NCBI GenBank assembly: GCA_902779165.1
Contig: CACZAN010000001.1
Coordinates: forward strand, 1 to 64,000
Length of the DNA: 64,000 bases
From: an uncultured Bacteroidales bacterium
GTDB lineage: Bacteria; Bacteroidota; Bacteroidia; Bacteroidales; Bacteroidaceae
Reading direction: 5' to 3'
Shown here: positions 41,411 through 48,989 of the stretch, piece after piece
Position numbering within the stretch: the stretch's first letter is position 1
Layout: every line of letters begins with the position of its first letter
The notes under the pieces: model-generated
Database searches by the model: none
Told to the model about the DNA's origin: nothing
The model's input: only the letters and a program-made list of their open reading frames with translations
Translations under genes and position numbers: made by a program

Positions 41411-41442
41411 TTTGGCCATTTGCCAGATTCTTCATATCTTTG
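41411..41442 (+). promoter_or_regulatory. Promoter of the GT2-pyrC-metH-activation operon
   Basis: TTTG (41411-41414), 20 bases, then TATCTTTG (41435-41442) is a perfect match to the Bacteroidetes promoter consensus, about 45 nt before the glycosyltransferase start. Confidence 0.82.
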
Positions 41443-41487
41443 TGGCCGAAATAATAAACAGAGGCCTCCATGGCCGCAGAAAACACC

Positions 41488-42240
41488 ATGCAATCAGACT
41501 GTATTGTTATCATTCCGACCTATAACGAGAAAGAGAACATCGAAAACATCATCCGTGCCGTTATCTCCCGGCCGGAGCATCCATTTAACATCCTGGTCAT
41601 TGACGACGGCTCGCCCGACGGCACGGCTGATATCGTGAAGGGGCTGGTGCAAGAGGAGTTCCACGACCGCCTTTTCCTTGTTGAGCGTAGCGGTAAGCTC
41701 GGACTGGGTACTGCTTATATTACTGGTTTCAAGTGGGCGCTGGAGCACGGTTATGAGTACATCTTCGAGATGGATGCCGATTTCAGTCATGCTCCCTCTG
41801 ATCTGCCGCGTCTGCTGGCTGCTTGCAAAGATGAGGGCTATGATATGTCCATCGGCTCGCGCTACGTTTCGGGCGTGAATGTGGTGAACTGGCCCATGGG
41901 ACGTGTGTTGATGAGCTATTTCGCTTCGAAGTACGTGCAGTTTGTCACCCGGCTGAAGATTCACGATACCACGGCGGGCTTTGTCTGTTATCGCCGTCGC
42001 GTGCTGGAGACTATCGATCTTGACGACATCCGTTTCAAGGGCTATGCTTTCCAGATAGAGATGAAGTTCACGGCTTATAAGTGCGGCTTCCGCATCAAGG
42101 AAGTACCTGTTGTCTTTGTCAACCGCGAGTTAGGCACGAGTAAGATGTCCGGCGGTATCTTCTCCGAGGCCGCTTTCGGTGTGATGCGTCTGCGCTGGGA
42201 CGGATGGTTCAAGAAATATCCGAAAGGCCCTGCCGCCTAA
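41488..42240 (+). CDS. Dolichol-phosphate-mannose-synthase-like GT2 glycosyltransferase
   Basis: A 250-residue GT-A enzyme that probably transfers a sugar from a nucleotide donor to polyprenyl phosphate. 'IVIIPTYNEKENI' near the N-terminus, 'VIDDGSPDGT' and 'FEMDADFSH' (the metal-binding DxD) are typical of Dpm1-like GT2 proteins, as are 'IGSRYVSG' and 'FKGYAFQIEM'. There is no C-terminal membrane segment, so it is the soluble single-domain form. The ATG at 41488 gives the common N-terminus; an ATG six codons earlier is possible. It is the first gene of a run with pyrC (37 bp gap) and the MetH activation-domain gene. Confidence 0.9.
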   Translation: MQSDCIVIIPTYNEKENIENIIRAVISRPEHPFNILVIDDGSPDGTADIVKGLVQEEFHDRLFLVERSGKLGLGTAYITGFKWALEHGYEYIFEMDADFSHAPSDLPRLLAACKDEGYDMSIGSRYVSGVNVVNWPMGRVLMSYFASKYVQFVTRLKIHDTTAGFVCYRRRVLETIDLDDIRFKGYAFQIEMKFTAYKCGFRIKEVPVVFVNRELGTSKMSGGIFSEAAFGVMRLRWDGWFKKYPKGPAA

Positions 42241-42277
42241 TCTTCGTGTCTTCCTCCCTAAAAGCTGTTTCCTACCT

Positions 42278-43630
42278 ATGCAACTCTCATTCAAGGATAT
42301 CTATTATGTCTCCGATGGTAAGATTCGTCGGGCAGACATCCTTTTAGACGGGGAGTATATAAGTGGTATCATTGATAAAGAAGACGTTGATCCTGTACAG
42401 TTTCTCTCTATGTTGAATGATGCCGGAGAGGATTCTTGTCTCCTTTTGCCGGGAGTTATCGATGATCATGTGCATTCCCGAGAGCCGGGACTGACCCACA
42501 AGGGCGACCTGAACACAGAAACCCATGCCGCTGCTGCAGGCGGAGTGACCTCCATTCTAGATATGCCCAATGTGGTGCCTCAGACCGCAACGTTGGAAGC
42601 ATTGGCCGACCGCCGGCAGATGGGGGCGGCCCACGCTTTCGTGAACTACGCCTTCCATTTCGGCGCCACGAATACCAACTCAGCCCTTCTGTCCCAGCTC
42701 GATCCGACGACGGTGCCTGCCGTGAAACTCTTCATGGGCAGTAGTACAGGTGGAATGCTCGTAGATCACGGCGACGCCCTGCACTCCGTCTTCGAGCGCT
42801 CGCCACTTCCGATTATGGTACATTGTGAGGATTCGGCCATCATTGCGGAGAACATGCGGCGCGCTCAGGTAACCTACGGAGATGACCCCGATGTCATTCA
42901 TCACCCCGAAATCCGTAGTCGTGAAGCTTGCATCGCCTCGTCGCAGTTGGCGGTTCAGTTGGCGAAGGACACAGGAGCCCGACTGCACATCGCTCATGTG
43001 ACAACGAAGGAGGAACTCCAATATGCGCAGCCACATTCCTCTCTTACGGAAAGCGGGTCTATAACCCTCGAAGCCTGTATTCCCCATCTGCTTTTTTCGG
43101 ATGAAGACTATGCTCAACTCGGTACACGTATCAAGTGCAACCCCTCGGTGAAGACACGGGAAGACCGCGATGCCCTGCGCCGCGCTCTCACTGACGGACG
43201 CATTACGGTGGTAGCCACAGACCATGCGCCTCATCTGCTCACAGAGAAAGAAGGCGGCTGCAAACGTGCTGCTTCCGGAATGCCGATGATTCAGTTCTCG
43301 CTTATCACGATGCTCGAACTGATGGAAGACGGTGTCCTTAGCCTGCCACGGGTAGTAGAGCTGATGTGCCATAATCCTGCCCGTCTCTTCGATATAAGTC
43401 AGCGAGGATTTATCCGTGAAGGAATGAAGGCAGACCTCGTGGTGCTTGGCCGCCGTCCCTGGACGCTGACCGCCGACCATGTTGTCAGCCGTTGTGGCTG
43501 GAGTCCGTTGGAGGGACGCGCCTTCCATTGGCAAGTGCAGCAGACCTATTGCAACGGATGCCTTATATATAATAAAGGTGTATTTGCAGAAGGAAACCGC
43601 CACGCCAGGCACCTCGTCTTCGACCGATGA
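42278..43630 (+). CDS. pyrC: Dihydroorotase
   Basis: Converts carbamoyl-aspartate to dihydroorotate, the third step of pyrimidine synthesis. The 450-residue protein is of the long (class I) type. The zinc-binding motif is D63-H64-V-H66 ('VIDDHVHSREPG'), with 'EDMPN-like LDMPNVVP', further ligand histidines in 'MVHCED' and 'HIAHVTT', and catalytic Asp315 in 'VVATDHAPH'. It overlaps the following gene by 4 bp (ATGA), indicating coupled translation. The B12-related partner downstream has no evident link to pyrimidine synthesis, so the pairing may simply be packaging. Confidence 0.95.
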   Translation: MQLSFKDIYYVSDGKIRRADILLDGEYISGIIDKEDVDPVQFLSMLNDAGEDSCLLLPGVIDDHVHSREPGLTHKGDLNTETHAAAAGGVTSILDMPNVVPQTATLEALADRRQMGAAHAFVNYAFHFGATNTNSALLSQLDPTTVPAVKLFMGSSTGGMLVDHGDALHSVFERSPLPIMVHCEDSAIIAENMRRAQVTYGDDPDVIHHPEIRSREACIASSQLAVQLAKDTGARLHIAHVTTKEELQYAQPHSSLTESGSITLEACIPHLLFSDEDYAQLGTRIKCNPSVKTREDRDALRRALTDGRITVVATDHAPHLLTEKEGGCKRAASGMPMIQFSLITMLELMEDGVLSLPRVVELMCHNPARLFDISQRGFIREGMKADLVVLGRRPWTLTADHVVSRCGWSPLEGRAFHWQVQQTYCNGCLIYNKGVFAEGNRHARHLVFDR

Positions 43631-44529
43631 TTCAATCGCTTCATTATAGTCTTCATGAGGTGGCCGGTTATATCAACTGGAGCTACTTCTTCCACGCTTG
43701 GGGATTCCCCGCGCGCTTTGCTGCTATTGCTCAGGTCCACGGCTGTGACAGCTGTCGTGCGCAGTGGTTGGCCCGTTTCCCGGAGGCCGACCGCATGCGT
43801 GCTGCCGAGGCGATGCAACTGCATAAGGAAGCGCTGCGAATGCTCACCTTTCTCGACCAACAGGGGCATCGCGTTCATTTCCGCTTCGGACTCTTTGATT
43901 GCAACAGCGAAGGAGAAGACATTGTGATTGGACGATTGGGCGCAGCTCAATGCACTCTCTCATTCCTGCGCCAGCAGGCACCTCCTTTTCTCTGTCTTGC
44001 CGACTTCATTCGTCCTGTGAATTCCGCTGGGGAGCCAGACAGGATAGGTGTTTTCTGTGCTGCTGCTGACGAAGCGATCGAGCATTCCTACGAAGGGGAG
44101 GATGATTACCTCCACCTACTCTGTCAGACGCTGGCCGACCGCTTGGCCGAGGCGGCAACAGAGCGTGCTCATCAAGCCGTGCGCAAACATTATTGGGGTT
44201 ATGCGGCGGCCGAGGAGCTCACGATTCCAGAACTTCAAGCCGAATGCTTTCAGGGGATTCGTCCCGCAGTTGGCTATCCCAGCCTCCCAGATCAGAGTCT
44301 CGTCTTCGACCTCGACCGCCTGATTGACTTTTCTTCCATCGGCATCCATCTTACACAAAATGGAGCCATGCAGCCTCACGCCAGCACCTGCGGGCTGATG
44401 ATGGCTCACCCTCAGGCCCGTTACTTCGATGTGGGACGTATCGGAGAAGACCAGCTGCTGGACTATGCCCGACGCAAAGGACGCGCCCCCGAAGAGCTGC
44501 GAACGTTTCTTACCAAGAACCTTTCGTAA
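43627..44529 (+). CDS. Free-standing MetH activation-domain protein
   Basis: A 300-residue cytoplasmic protein resembling the C-terminal activation domain of B12-dependent methionine synthase, which binds S-adenosylmethionine during reductive reactivation of cobalamin. The hallmark is 'GIRPAVGYPSLPDQS' near residue 220, together with 'HYWGYAAAEEL' just before it, as in full MetH. Earlier parts match the same domain more weakly ('AEAMQLHKEALRM', 'CLADFIRP'). No cobalamin-binding or homocysteine domain is present, so this is a split-off activation module. It probably works with a MetH encoded elsewhere. It overlaps pyrC by 4 bp. Confidence 0.85.
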   Translation: MIQSLHYSLHEVAGYINWSYFFHAWGFPARFAAIAQVHGCDSCRAQWLARFPEADRMRAAEAMQLHKEALRMLTFLDQQGHRVHFRFGLFDCNSEGEDIVIGRLGAAQCTLSFLRQQAPPFLCLADFIRPVNSAGEPDRIGVFCAAADEAIEHSYEGEDDYLHLLCQTLADRLAEAATERAHQAVRKHYWGYAAAEELTIPELQAECFQGIRPAVGYPSLPDQSLVFDLDRLIDFSSIGIHLTQNGAMQPHASTCGLMMAHPQARYFDVGRIGEDQLLDYARRKGRAPEELRTFLTKNLS

Positions 44530-44537
44530 GTAGTTTG

Positions 44538-44558
44538 CTGAGGAATCCTTCTCCTCAG
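44538..44558. terminator. Possible bidirectional hairpin between convergent genes
   Basis: CTGAGGA (44538-44544) and TCCTCAG (44552-44558) can form a 7-bp stem between the ends of two convergent genes, overlapping the stop codon of the minus-strand gene. No T-run follows on either strand, so its role in termination is doubtful. Confidence 0.35.
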
Positions 44559-46357
44559 AACGATATACACAGAGCGCCGCCCAGTACCCAGCGGTGCATA
44601 TTACAATGTTGTGTGTAGACCACAGGCCCCAGATCATAATTCATCGACGTGGCTAATCCATATATTTCGGGTAGCGCATCACGCAAATAATGGTTGGCAT
44701 CATACGTCAGCGTGAATGTCTTCCGCGTGTAATCGTAGTCTACAAAGGCACGCAGCGAGAAGTTGTGCTTATAGGCGTAAGTGAGCGAGATTCCCGTGCC
44801 GTATTTCACGGAACGACTGCCTTTCAGCGTGAAGTAATCCCATTCCGTGTCGTAAGCCAAAGGGTTGCCCTCGCCGTCGAGTTTGGTGGTGAGACCATTG
44901 AGCCTCATGCTCAGGGATGAGCCGTTTTGCTCATTAAGGTCGTAGTCCAGGTCCTTCTGGTTGCCCAGGTAGTGAGCACTGATATCCAACGCTTGCATCA
45001 CACTTCCTCCGATGAGTGCCTTTGTCCCGATTGCAAAACGTCGCGACAAAGGGAAGTGGAAGTACATACCGCCGTCGAAGGCAAACTCTGCCAGATGGTC
45101 GCTGACGACTCCATATTCCTTCGTTGTCACCAGGTCCTGAAGTGATGCATTGATATCCAACGTTGTGCTCTTGTCCTTTCCCAACAGTTCCGTCAGTTGG
45201 CGGCGGCTCTCCTCGTGACCTACGGAAACGAAGTCGCTCCAGCCTTTGATGGGCATCGTGCTCACGCGCAAGCGCCCGCCTACGCCCACGTTCCTATGAA
45301 AGAAATAGGCTCCTTCAGCGCCCACGACCGTCGCCATCCGGAATTTCAGCTTGATGTCGTTGGCGTGGTCGGGTAGGGAAGTGGCTTGGCTGAAATCCAG
45401 CTCATGAGAGCCGAATCCCACGCCCATTGAAACGCTGTAGAACGATGGATTTGTGCGCATGTCCTGAAAGGAGGACAGGTCGTTGCGCAGCAGGTGACGA
45501 TCCTTGAAGATGAGATCGCTGAGCATATAGCCCACCTCGCCAGCCATGATTCCGATCCCAGCGCCCGAGAAAACGTCGCTCACCCAGTGGCGGTTGTTCA
45601 GCACGCGCAGCACTCCTGTTGCTGTGGCCACTCCATAACCCGCTACCGAGTACCAGGGCGACCTCGTGAGGCCGTACTCCTTATGCAGGATGGTGGCTCC
45701 GGCGAAAGCGGTAGCGGTGTGACCCGACGGCCATGAATTACGACTTGTGCCGTCAGGGCGTTGTTCGCGGCTGGTGTATTTAATGCCGTTCACCAACAGG
45801 GCTTCTATTCCATAAGTCATTGCGGCAGAGGTAATCAGCCTCAGCCAGTCCGAGCGCCCTTCCACGCCTCCGATCTTCAGACCTACTGTCAGTGCCGGAC
45901 TGAAGTACTGCAGGTAATCGTCAACACCTGTCTTAAAACTTGAGACCAGGCGAGCCTGAGTGTGAGGGTTGTTGTAGTCCTGACGGAATGCTTCCTTCTC
46001 GCCTTTCAGTAGTATTCCGGCAAGAAAGATCGGAGCACCTACCCACGAGATATCATCCAGCGGCTTGTAGGCCTCTGGAGGTGGAGCCAGCGAACTCTTT
46101 TGAGTGAGAAAATTGTGAACGGGGCGAAAGAACTTGGGCACCTTGCAGACCTTCTGTCGGATGGAATCCTGTAAGGCTGTAGAGTCTGCTACTGTGGAGT
46201 CAACTACTATGGAGTCAGCTGCCGCGGAGCCCGAAGTCGGTGACTCCACTGCCACGGAGTCCGGTACTTGAAGGCTGGTCATCAGTGAGTCTTCCGTCGA
46301 CGCCCACAAACCTGTCGAAGGCACCAGCAACAGGAGAAACACCCACAGCCTTTCCAT
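44555..46357 (-). CDS. PAP2 phosphatase fused to a C-terminal outer-membrane barrel
   Basis: A 600-residue secreted protein. Signal peptide about 1-19 (ending LWAS), then a Ser/Asp/Val-rich repeated linker (about 24-65). The PAP2 acid phosphatase domain has the full triad of motifs: K193-x6-R200-P201 ('KYTSREQRP'), P210-S-G-H213 and R251-x5-H257-x3-D261. From about 290 to 600 the sequence alternates aromatic and polar strands and ends in CISF with a terminal aromatic, as in a beta-barrel. It may dephosphorylate lipid phosphates at the outer membrane. It is last in a run with the DUF4369, plsC, 123-residue and DivIC-like genes. Confidence 0.85.
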   Translation of the reverse strand: MERLWVFLLLLVPSTGLWASTEDSLMTSLQVPDSVAVESPTSGSAAADSIVVDSTVADSTALQDSIRQKVCKVPKFFRPVHNFLTQKSSLAPPPEAYKPLDDISWVGAPIFLAGILLKGEKEAFRQDYNNPHTQARLVSSFKTGVDDYLQYFSPALTVGLKIGGVEGRSDWLRLITSAAMTYGIEALLVNGIKYTSREQRPDGTSRNSWPSGHTATAFAGATILHKEYGLTRSPWYSVAGYGVATATGVLRVLNNRHWVSDVFSGAGIGIMAGEVGYMLSDLIFKDRHLLRNDLSSFQDMRTNPSFYSVSMGVGFGSHELDFSQATSLPDHANDIKLKFRMATVVGAEGAYFFHRNVGVGGRLRVSTMPIKGWSDFVSVGHEESRRQLTELLGKDKSTTLDINASLQDLVTTKEYGVVSDHLAEFAFDGGMYFHFPLSRRFAIGTKALIGGSVMQALDISAHYLGNQKDLDYDLNEQNGSSLSMRLNGLTTKLDGEGNPLAYDTEWDYFTLKGSRSVKYGTGISLTYAYKHNFSLRAFVDYDYTRKTFTLTYDANHYLRDALPEIYGLATSMNYDLGPVVYTQHCNMHRWVLGGALCISF

Positions 46358-46366
46358 CGCATTCCG

Positions 46367-47071
46367 CTATTCGTTCAACTTGTCCATGTTCTCCCGAGCA
46401 AGACGGATATACTCCTTTACGTAGTCGTTGTTGAGGAACGAGGGAGAACCGAGAGCAATCAGTTCTTCTATCTGAGGATTCAGAATAGGGTAGGGGAAGT
46501 TCGATGTCACAATCATGAATACGCCTGGCCCCAGACAGTTATGCATATTGTCCTTGATGAATTTCGACACGAGCGCGTTCTCCTGTTCACTCAGGACTAC
46601 GGCCTCTGTGTTCAGCAGGCGCAGGATCTCATCGTGATCCATGCCGTCGAGAATCATTCGGCTCTCGCGACGAGGCAGCTCAGCCACGCGTGCGTCCAGC
46701 TCAGCCTTGCGGGCGATGAAGGCGAAGAGGGTATCGTTCAGCGCCGACCCTGTCACCTTGCGTTCGGCGGCATCGAGTTTCACTGTCAGCGCCGACCCAT
46801 CGAGGGCAACGGGCATGATGCTCTCATCGCCCAGGAACAGACAGGCCATCACAGAAGAGTCTGGCTCTGTGCCCTGGAAACGGAACTTACCATGCTGGAT
46901 GCGGGCAGAGTCAATGACTTGCATGTCGCCATCAGCGTAAATGCGCAGGTAAAGCGTCTTGCCCTCCAACTCAGGAATGGTTGCAGTACCCTGAATATTC
47001 ATGTGATTGCCTCCACAGCCGACAAAGGCCAGCGCCAACAGAGGCATTAGAAATAACCAATTATGTTTCAT
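46367..47071 (-). CDS. DUF4369 lipoprotein
   Basis: From the ATG at 47071 the product is 234 residues with signal MKHNWLFLMPLLALAFVGC and a lipobox AFVGC (Cys19). The mature N-terminus 'GTATIPELEGKTLYLRIYADGDMQVIDSARIQHGKFRFQG' is the DUF4369 beta-sandwich, usually found at the front of thioredoxin-like proteins in Bacteroidetes. Here no thioredoxin CxxC follows; the rest is helical ('AELDARVAELPRRESRMI', 'VVLSEQENALVSKFIKDNM') and ends soon after. So it is a DUF4369-plus-helical variant without a redox site. It lies between plsC and the PAP2-barrel gene. Confidence 0.8.
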   Translation of the reverse strand: MKHNWLFLMPLLALAFVGCGGNHMNIQGTATIPELEGKTLYLRIYADGDMQVIDSARIQHGKFRFQGTEPDSSVMACLFLGDESIMPVALDGSALTVKLDAAERKVTGSALNDTLFAFIARKAELDARVAELPRRESRMILDGMDHDEILRLLNTEAVVLSEQENALVSKFIKDNMHNCLGPGVFMIVTSNFPYPILNPQIEELIALGSPSFLNNDYVKEYIRLARENMDKLNE

Positions 47072-47129
47072 TCTATATAGCGTCAACTATCAATTATGAA
47101 TTATGAATTTATGCTTTGTGATTTATGCA

Positions 47130-47858
47130 TTAATCAAGTACCAACTTCCCCTGAATGATCTCAAATGTCTTCTCCATAGCAGCATGTTCAGCCTCAGGCC
47201 CTTGGCCCTGCATTTCCAGGGGCGGATGAATGGTCATCGAGAGCGGGTGCCAGGTGACAAAGCCAAAGCCGCGAGCACGTGGCAGCACCTTGTAGGAACC
47301 ATTGATGGTTACAGGCAGCAACGGCAGCTGCAACTCATCTGCCAGCTGGAAGGCTCCTCGCTTGAAGCGGCCCATCTGTCCGTCCCACGTGCGGGAACCC
47401 TCGGGGAACACCACTACGGACGTACCCCCCTGAAGGATTTTGCGGGCGCGGTCGTGGGTCGCTTTCAACTTCTTCGGGCCGCCTTTCTGGTCCACAAAGA
47501 TGAAACCTGCCGACTCACAAGCCTTGCCTACCAGCGGCATCTGGCGCAGTTCGGATTTCAGCATCCACTTGAAATGTCGGCCTAAGAAGCCGTAGATAAG
47601 GAAGATATCGAACGCGCCTTGATGGTTGGGGATGATGACATAGCTCTGACCGGCTGTCAGGTGCTCTTTCCCTTCAATCTTCACGGGCAGCAGCAGCAGA
47701 CGAATCATGGCCCACGACCAGCATTTGCCTGGATAGTAGCTCCAAAACGATGCACTGAAGAGCGTGCATCCGATGGTCGTAGAGAGCGCCGTAAGAATTG
47801 TCAGTAGTAACAACAACGGCGAGATAATCAATTGATAGAAGTAGTAGAAATATTTCAC
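47130..47858 (-). CDS. plsC: 1-acyl-sn-glycerol-3-phosphate acyltransferase
   Basis: Adds the second acyl chain to lysophosphatidic acid to make phosphatidic acid, at the inner membrane. The 242-residue protein has one or two N-terminal membrane segments (about 8-32), the catalytic H79-x4-D84 (NHQGAFD), the phosphate-binding 'FPEGSRTWDG' near 150 and a 'P-V-T-I-N-G-S' strand. Length and motif order match PlsC. It is in a run of envelope genes with the DUF4369 lipoprotein and PAP2-barrel genes, which suggests a phospholipid-related group: one makes phosphatidic acid, another might remove its phosphate. Confidence 0.93.
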   Translation of the reverse strand: MKYFYYFYQLIISPLLLLLTILTALSTTIGCTLFSASFWSYYPGKCWSWAMIRLLLLPVKIEGKEHLTAGQSYVIIPNHQGAFDIFLIYGFLGRHFKWMLKSELRQMPLVGKACESAGFIFVDQKGGPKKLKATHDRARKILQGGTSVVVFPEGSRTWDGQMGRFKRGAFQLADELQLPLLPVTINGSYKVLPRARGFGFVTWHPLSMTIHPPLEMQGQGPEAEHAAMEKTFEIIQGKLVLD

Positions 47859-47881
47859 GAATTCTATGTTTTTTTGATTGT

Positions 47882-47930
47882 GGGGCTAATGGGGCTAATG
47901 GGACTCATGGGGCTAATGAGGCTAATGGGA
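47882..47930. repeat. 9-bp tandem repeat (GGGGCTAAT)
   Basis: Five copies of GGGGCTAAT, some with one or two changes, fill the gap between plsC and the upstream 123-residue gene. It has no coding role in the expected frames and looks like one of several short-period filler repeats in this window. Confidence 0.85.
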
Positions 47931-47942
47931 ATTTTCAACCTT

Positions 47943-48314
47943 TCAACCTTTCTCTTTCTTCAGCTCTGCTGGAATGCGGAAAGCGGTGTAGAGCTCGAGG
48001 ACACAGCCCACGGTCAGGGCCACCACCCATTCATTTCTCAGGGCAAACCCGAAGCGGAAGGTCTGCATGGCCATCAGACAAGCCGCCACAAGGATTGCGA
48101 TGGCTCCCAGCAGTTGCTGTCGGCGCAGGCGACGCAGGGTGAAACTGCGGCCCTCATAACGTTGCATCATCTGCATACAGCAGAAAGCCAGCGCGCCGAA
48201 GGTGAAAACACCGAAAGCAAACACCGGCCACATGATATAAAGGGCTGCTCCAAGTATGATGCAGAGGCCACCGATCTTCATCAGGCCGTCCTGCACAGGA
48301 GTGAGTTCGTTCAT
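47943..48314 (-). CDS. Small four-helix membrane protein
   Basis: A 123-residue protein with about four hydrophobic stretches: 'IGGLCIILGAALYIMW', 'VFTFGALAFCCMQMM', 'LLGAIAILVAACLMAM' and 'VVALTVGCVLELYTAF', with a positively charged loop 'RRLRRQQ' between the second and third that should face the cytoplasm. I do not recognise the family. It starts 16 bp after the stop of the DivIC-like gene, so the two are probably cotranscribed. Confidence 0.7.
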   Translation of the reverse strand: MNELTPVQDGLMKIGGLCIILGAALYIMWPVFAFGVFTFGALAFCCMQMMQRYEGRSFTLRRLRRQQLLGAIAILVAACLMAMQTFRFGFALRNEWVVALTVGCVLELYTAFRIPAELKKEKG

Positions 48315-48329
48315 TTCTCTTTCTATTCT

Positions 48330-48749
48330 TTAATCAGCCGGACCGGCCAGCGAATCGGGCTTCTCTGCCACGCTTGCCGAATCCTGGACAGCCTCTTCAG
48401 CCAGGGCACGCTTGACCGCTGGGCGTTTCAGGCTTTGGATTTGCGAGGGATCCACGTCGCGGAAGACATAGACGTCCTCGTTTGGGCGCTTCATCAGATA
48501 GACTTCGCGCGCTTTGCGCTCCACGGCCTTGGGGTCGTTTCTCAGCGCTTCCAGTTCCGCAGTCTCTCTGTCGTACTGCGCTTGGTATTTCTCAATCTCG
48601 CTTCTCATGTTGGCGATTTCCACTCTGCGGTGGAACCGAACCCAGAGGCTGTTCTCGTCCAGCACACCAATGATGAGCAGGAAGATTATGGTGGCAGCCA
48701 CATACTTATATTTACGGATGTAGCCCCAGACGGTAAATAGTCGTCCCAT
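48330..48749 (-). CDS. Septum formation initiator, DivIC/FtsB-like
   Basis: A 139-residue bitopic membrane protein. A short cytoplasmic part is followed by one membrane helix (about 17-32, 'YVAATIIFLLIIGVLDEN'), then a coiled coil ('EIANMRSEIEKYQAQYDRETAELEALRNDPKAVERKAREVY') ending in 'YLMKRPNEDVYVFRD', the pattern of DivIC/FtsB. Such proteins join FtsL and FtsQ/DivIB in the divisome. The C-terminal 30 residues are disordered. A weak TACCTTCG element lies near 48785-48792 on the minus strand. It begins a run of envelope genes and is divergent from dnaX. Confidence 0.88.
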   Translation of the reverse strand: MGRLFTVWGYIRKYKYVAATIIFLLIIGVLDENSLWVRFHRRVEIANMRSEIEKYQAQYDRETAELEALRNDPKAVERKAREVYLMKRPNEDVYVFRDVDPSQIQSLKRPAVKRALAEEAVQDSASVAEKPDSLAGPAD

Positions 48750-48798
48750 AGTTTCTTTTACCTTATTTTCTTCGTTTCATGGCGCGAAGGTACAAAAA

Positions 48799-48830
48799 AG
48801 TTGAAAGTTGAAAGTTGAAAGTTGAAAGTT
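48799..48830. repeat. 7-bp tandem repeat (AGTTGAA)
   Basis: Four and a half copies of AGTTGAA in the DivIC/dnaX divergent gap, another short-period filler repeat. It is not a CRISPR array. Confidence 0.85.
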
Positions 48831-48866
48831 TTTTCCTTTTGGTGCGCTTTTTTCAATCTTTTTATG

Positions 48867-48874
48867 TATTTTTG
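48867..48874 (+). promoter_or_regulatory. Promoter -7 element of dnaX
   Basis: TATTTTTG followed by CACCC fits the consensus, giving a leader of about 110 nt that contains a low-complexity CTTAAAC-rich stretch before the ATG at 48990. Confidence 0.55.
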
Positions 48875-48989
48875 CACCCAAAAGAAGTCGGAATGCCACC
48901 AAAAGCTTCGATTCTTTCCCCTTAATATTCCTCTTTAACACCCTTAAACCCCTTAAACTCTTTAACTCTTAAACTCCTCAAACCCTACT

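Noticed and set aside
47832..48740. A 302-codon plus-strand frame with a GLMGLMG run
   Set aside because: The run is the 9-bp tandem repeat read in frame; the rest is antisense to the 123-residue and DivIC-like genes.
47882..48830. Tandem repeats as a possible CRISPR array
   Set aside because: Units are 7 or 9 bp without spacers, and no cas genes are in the window.
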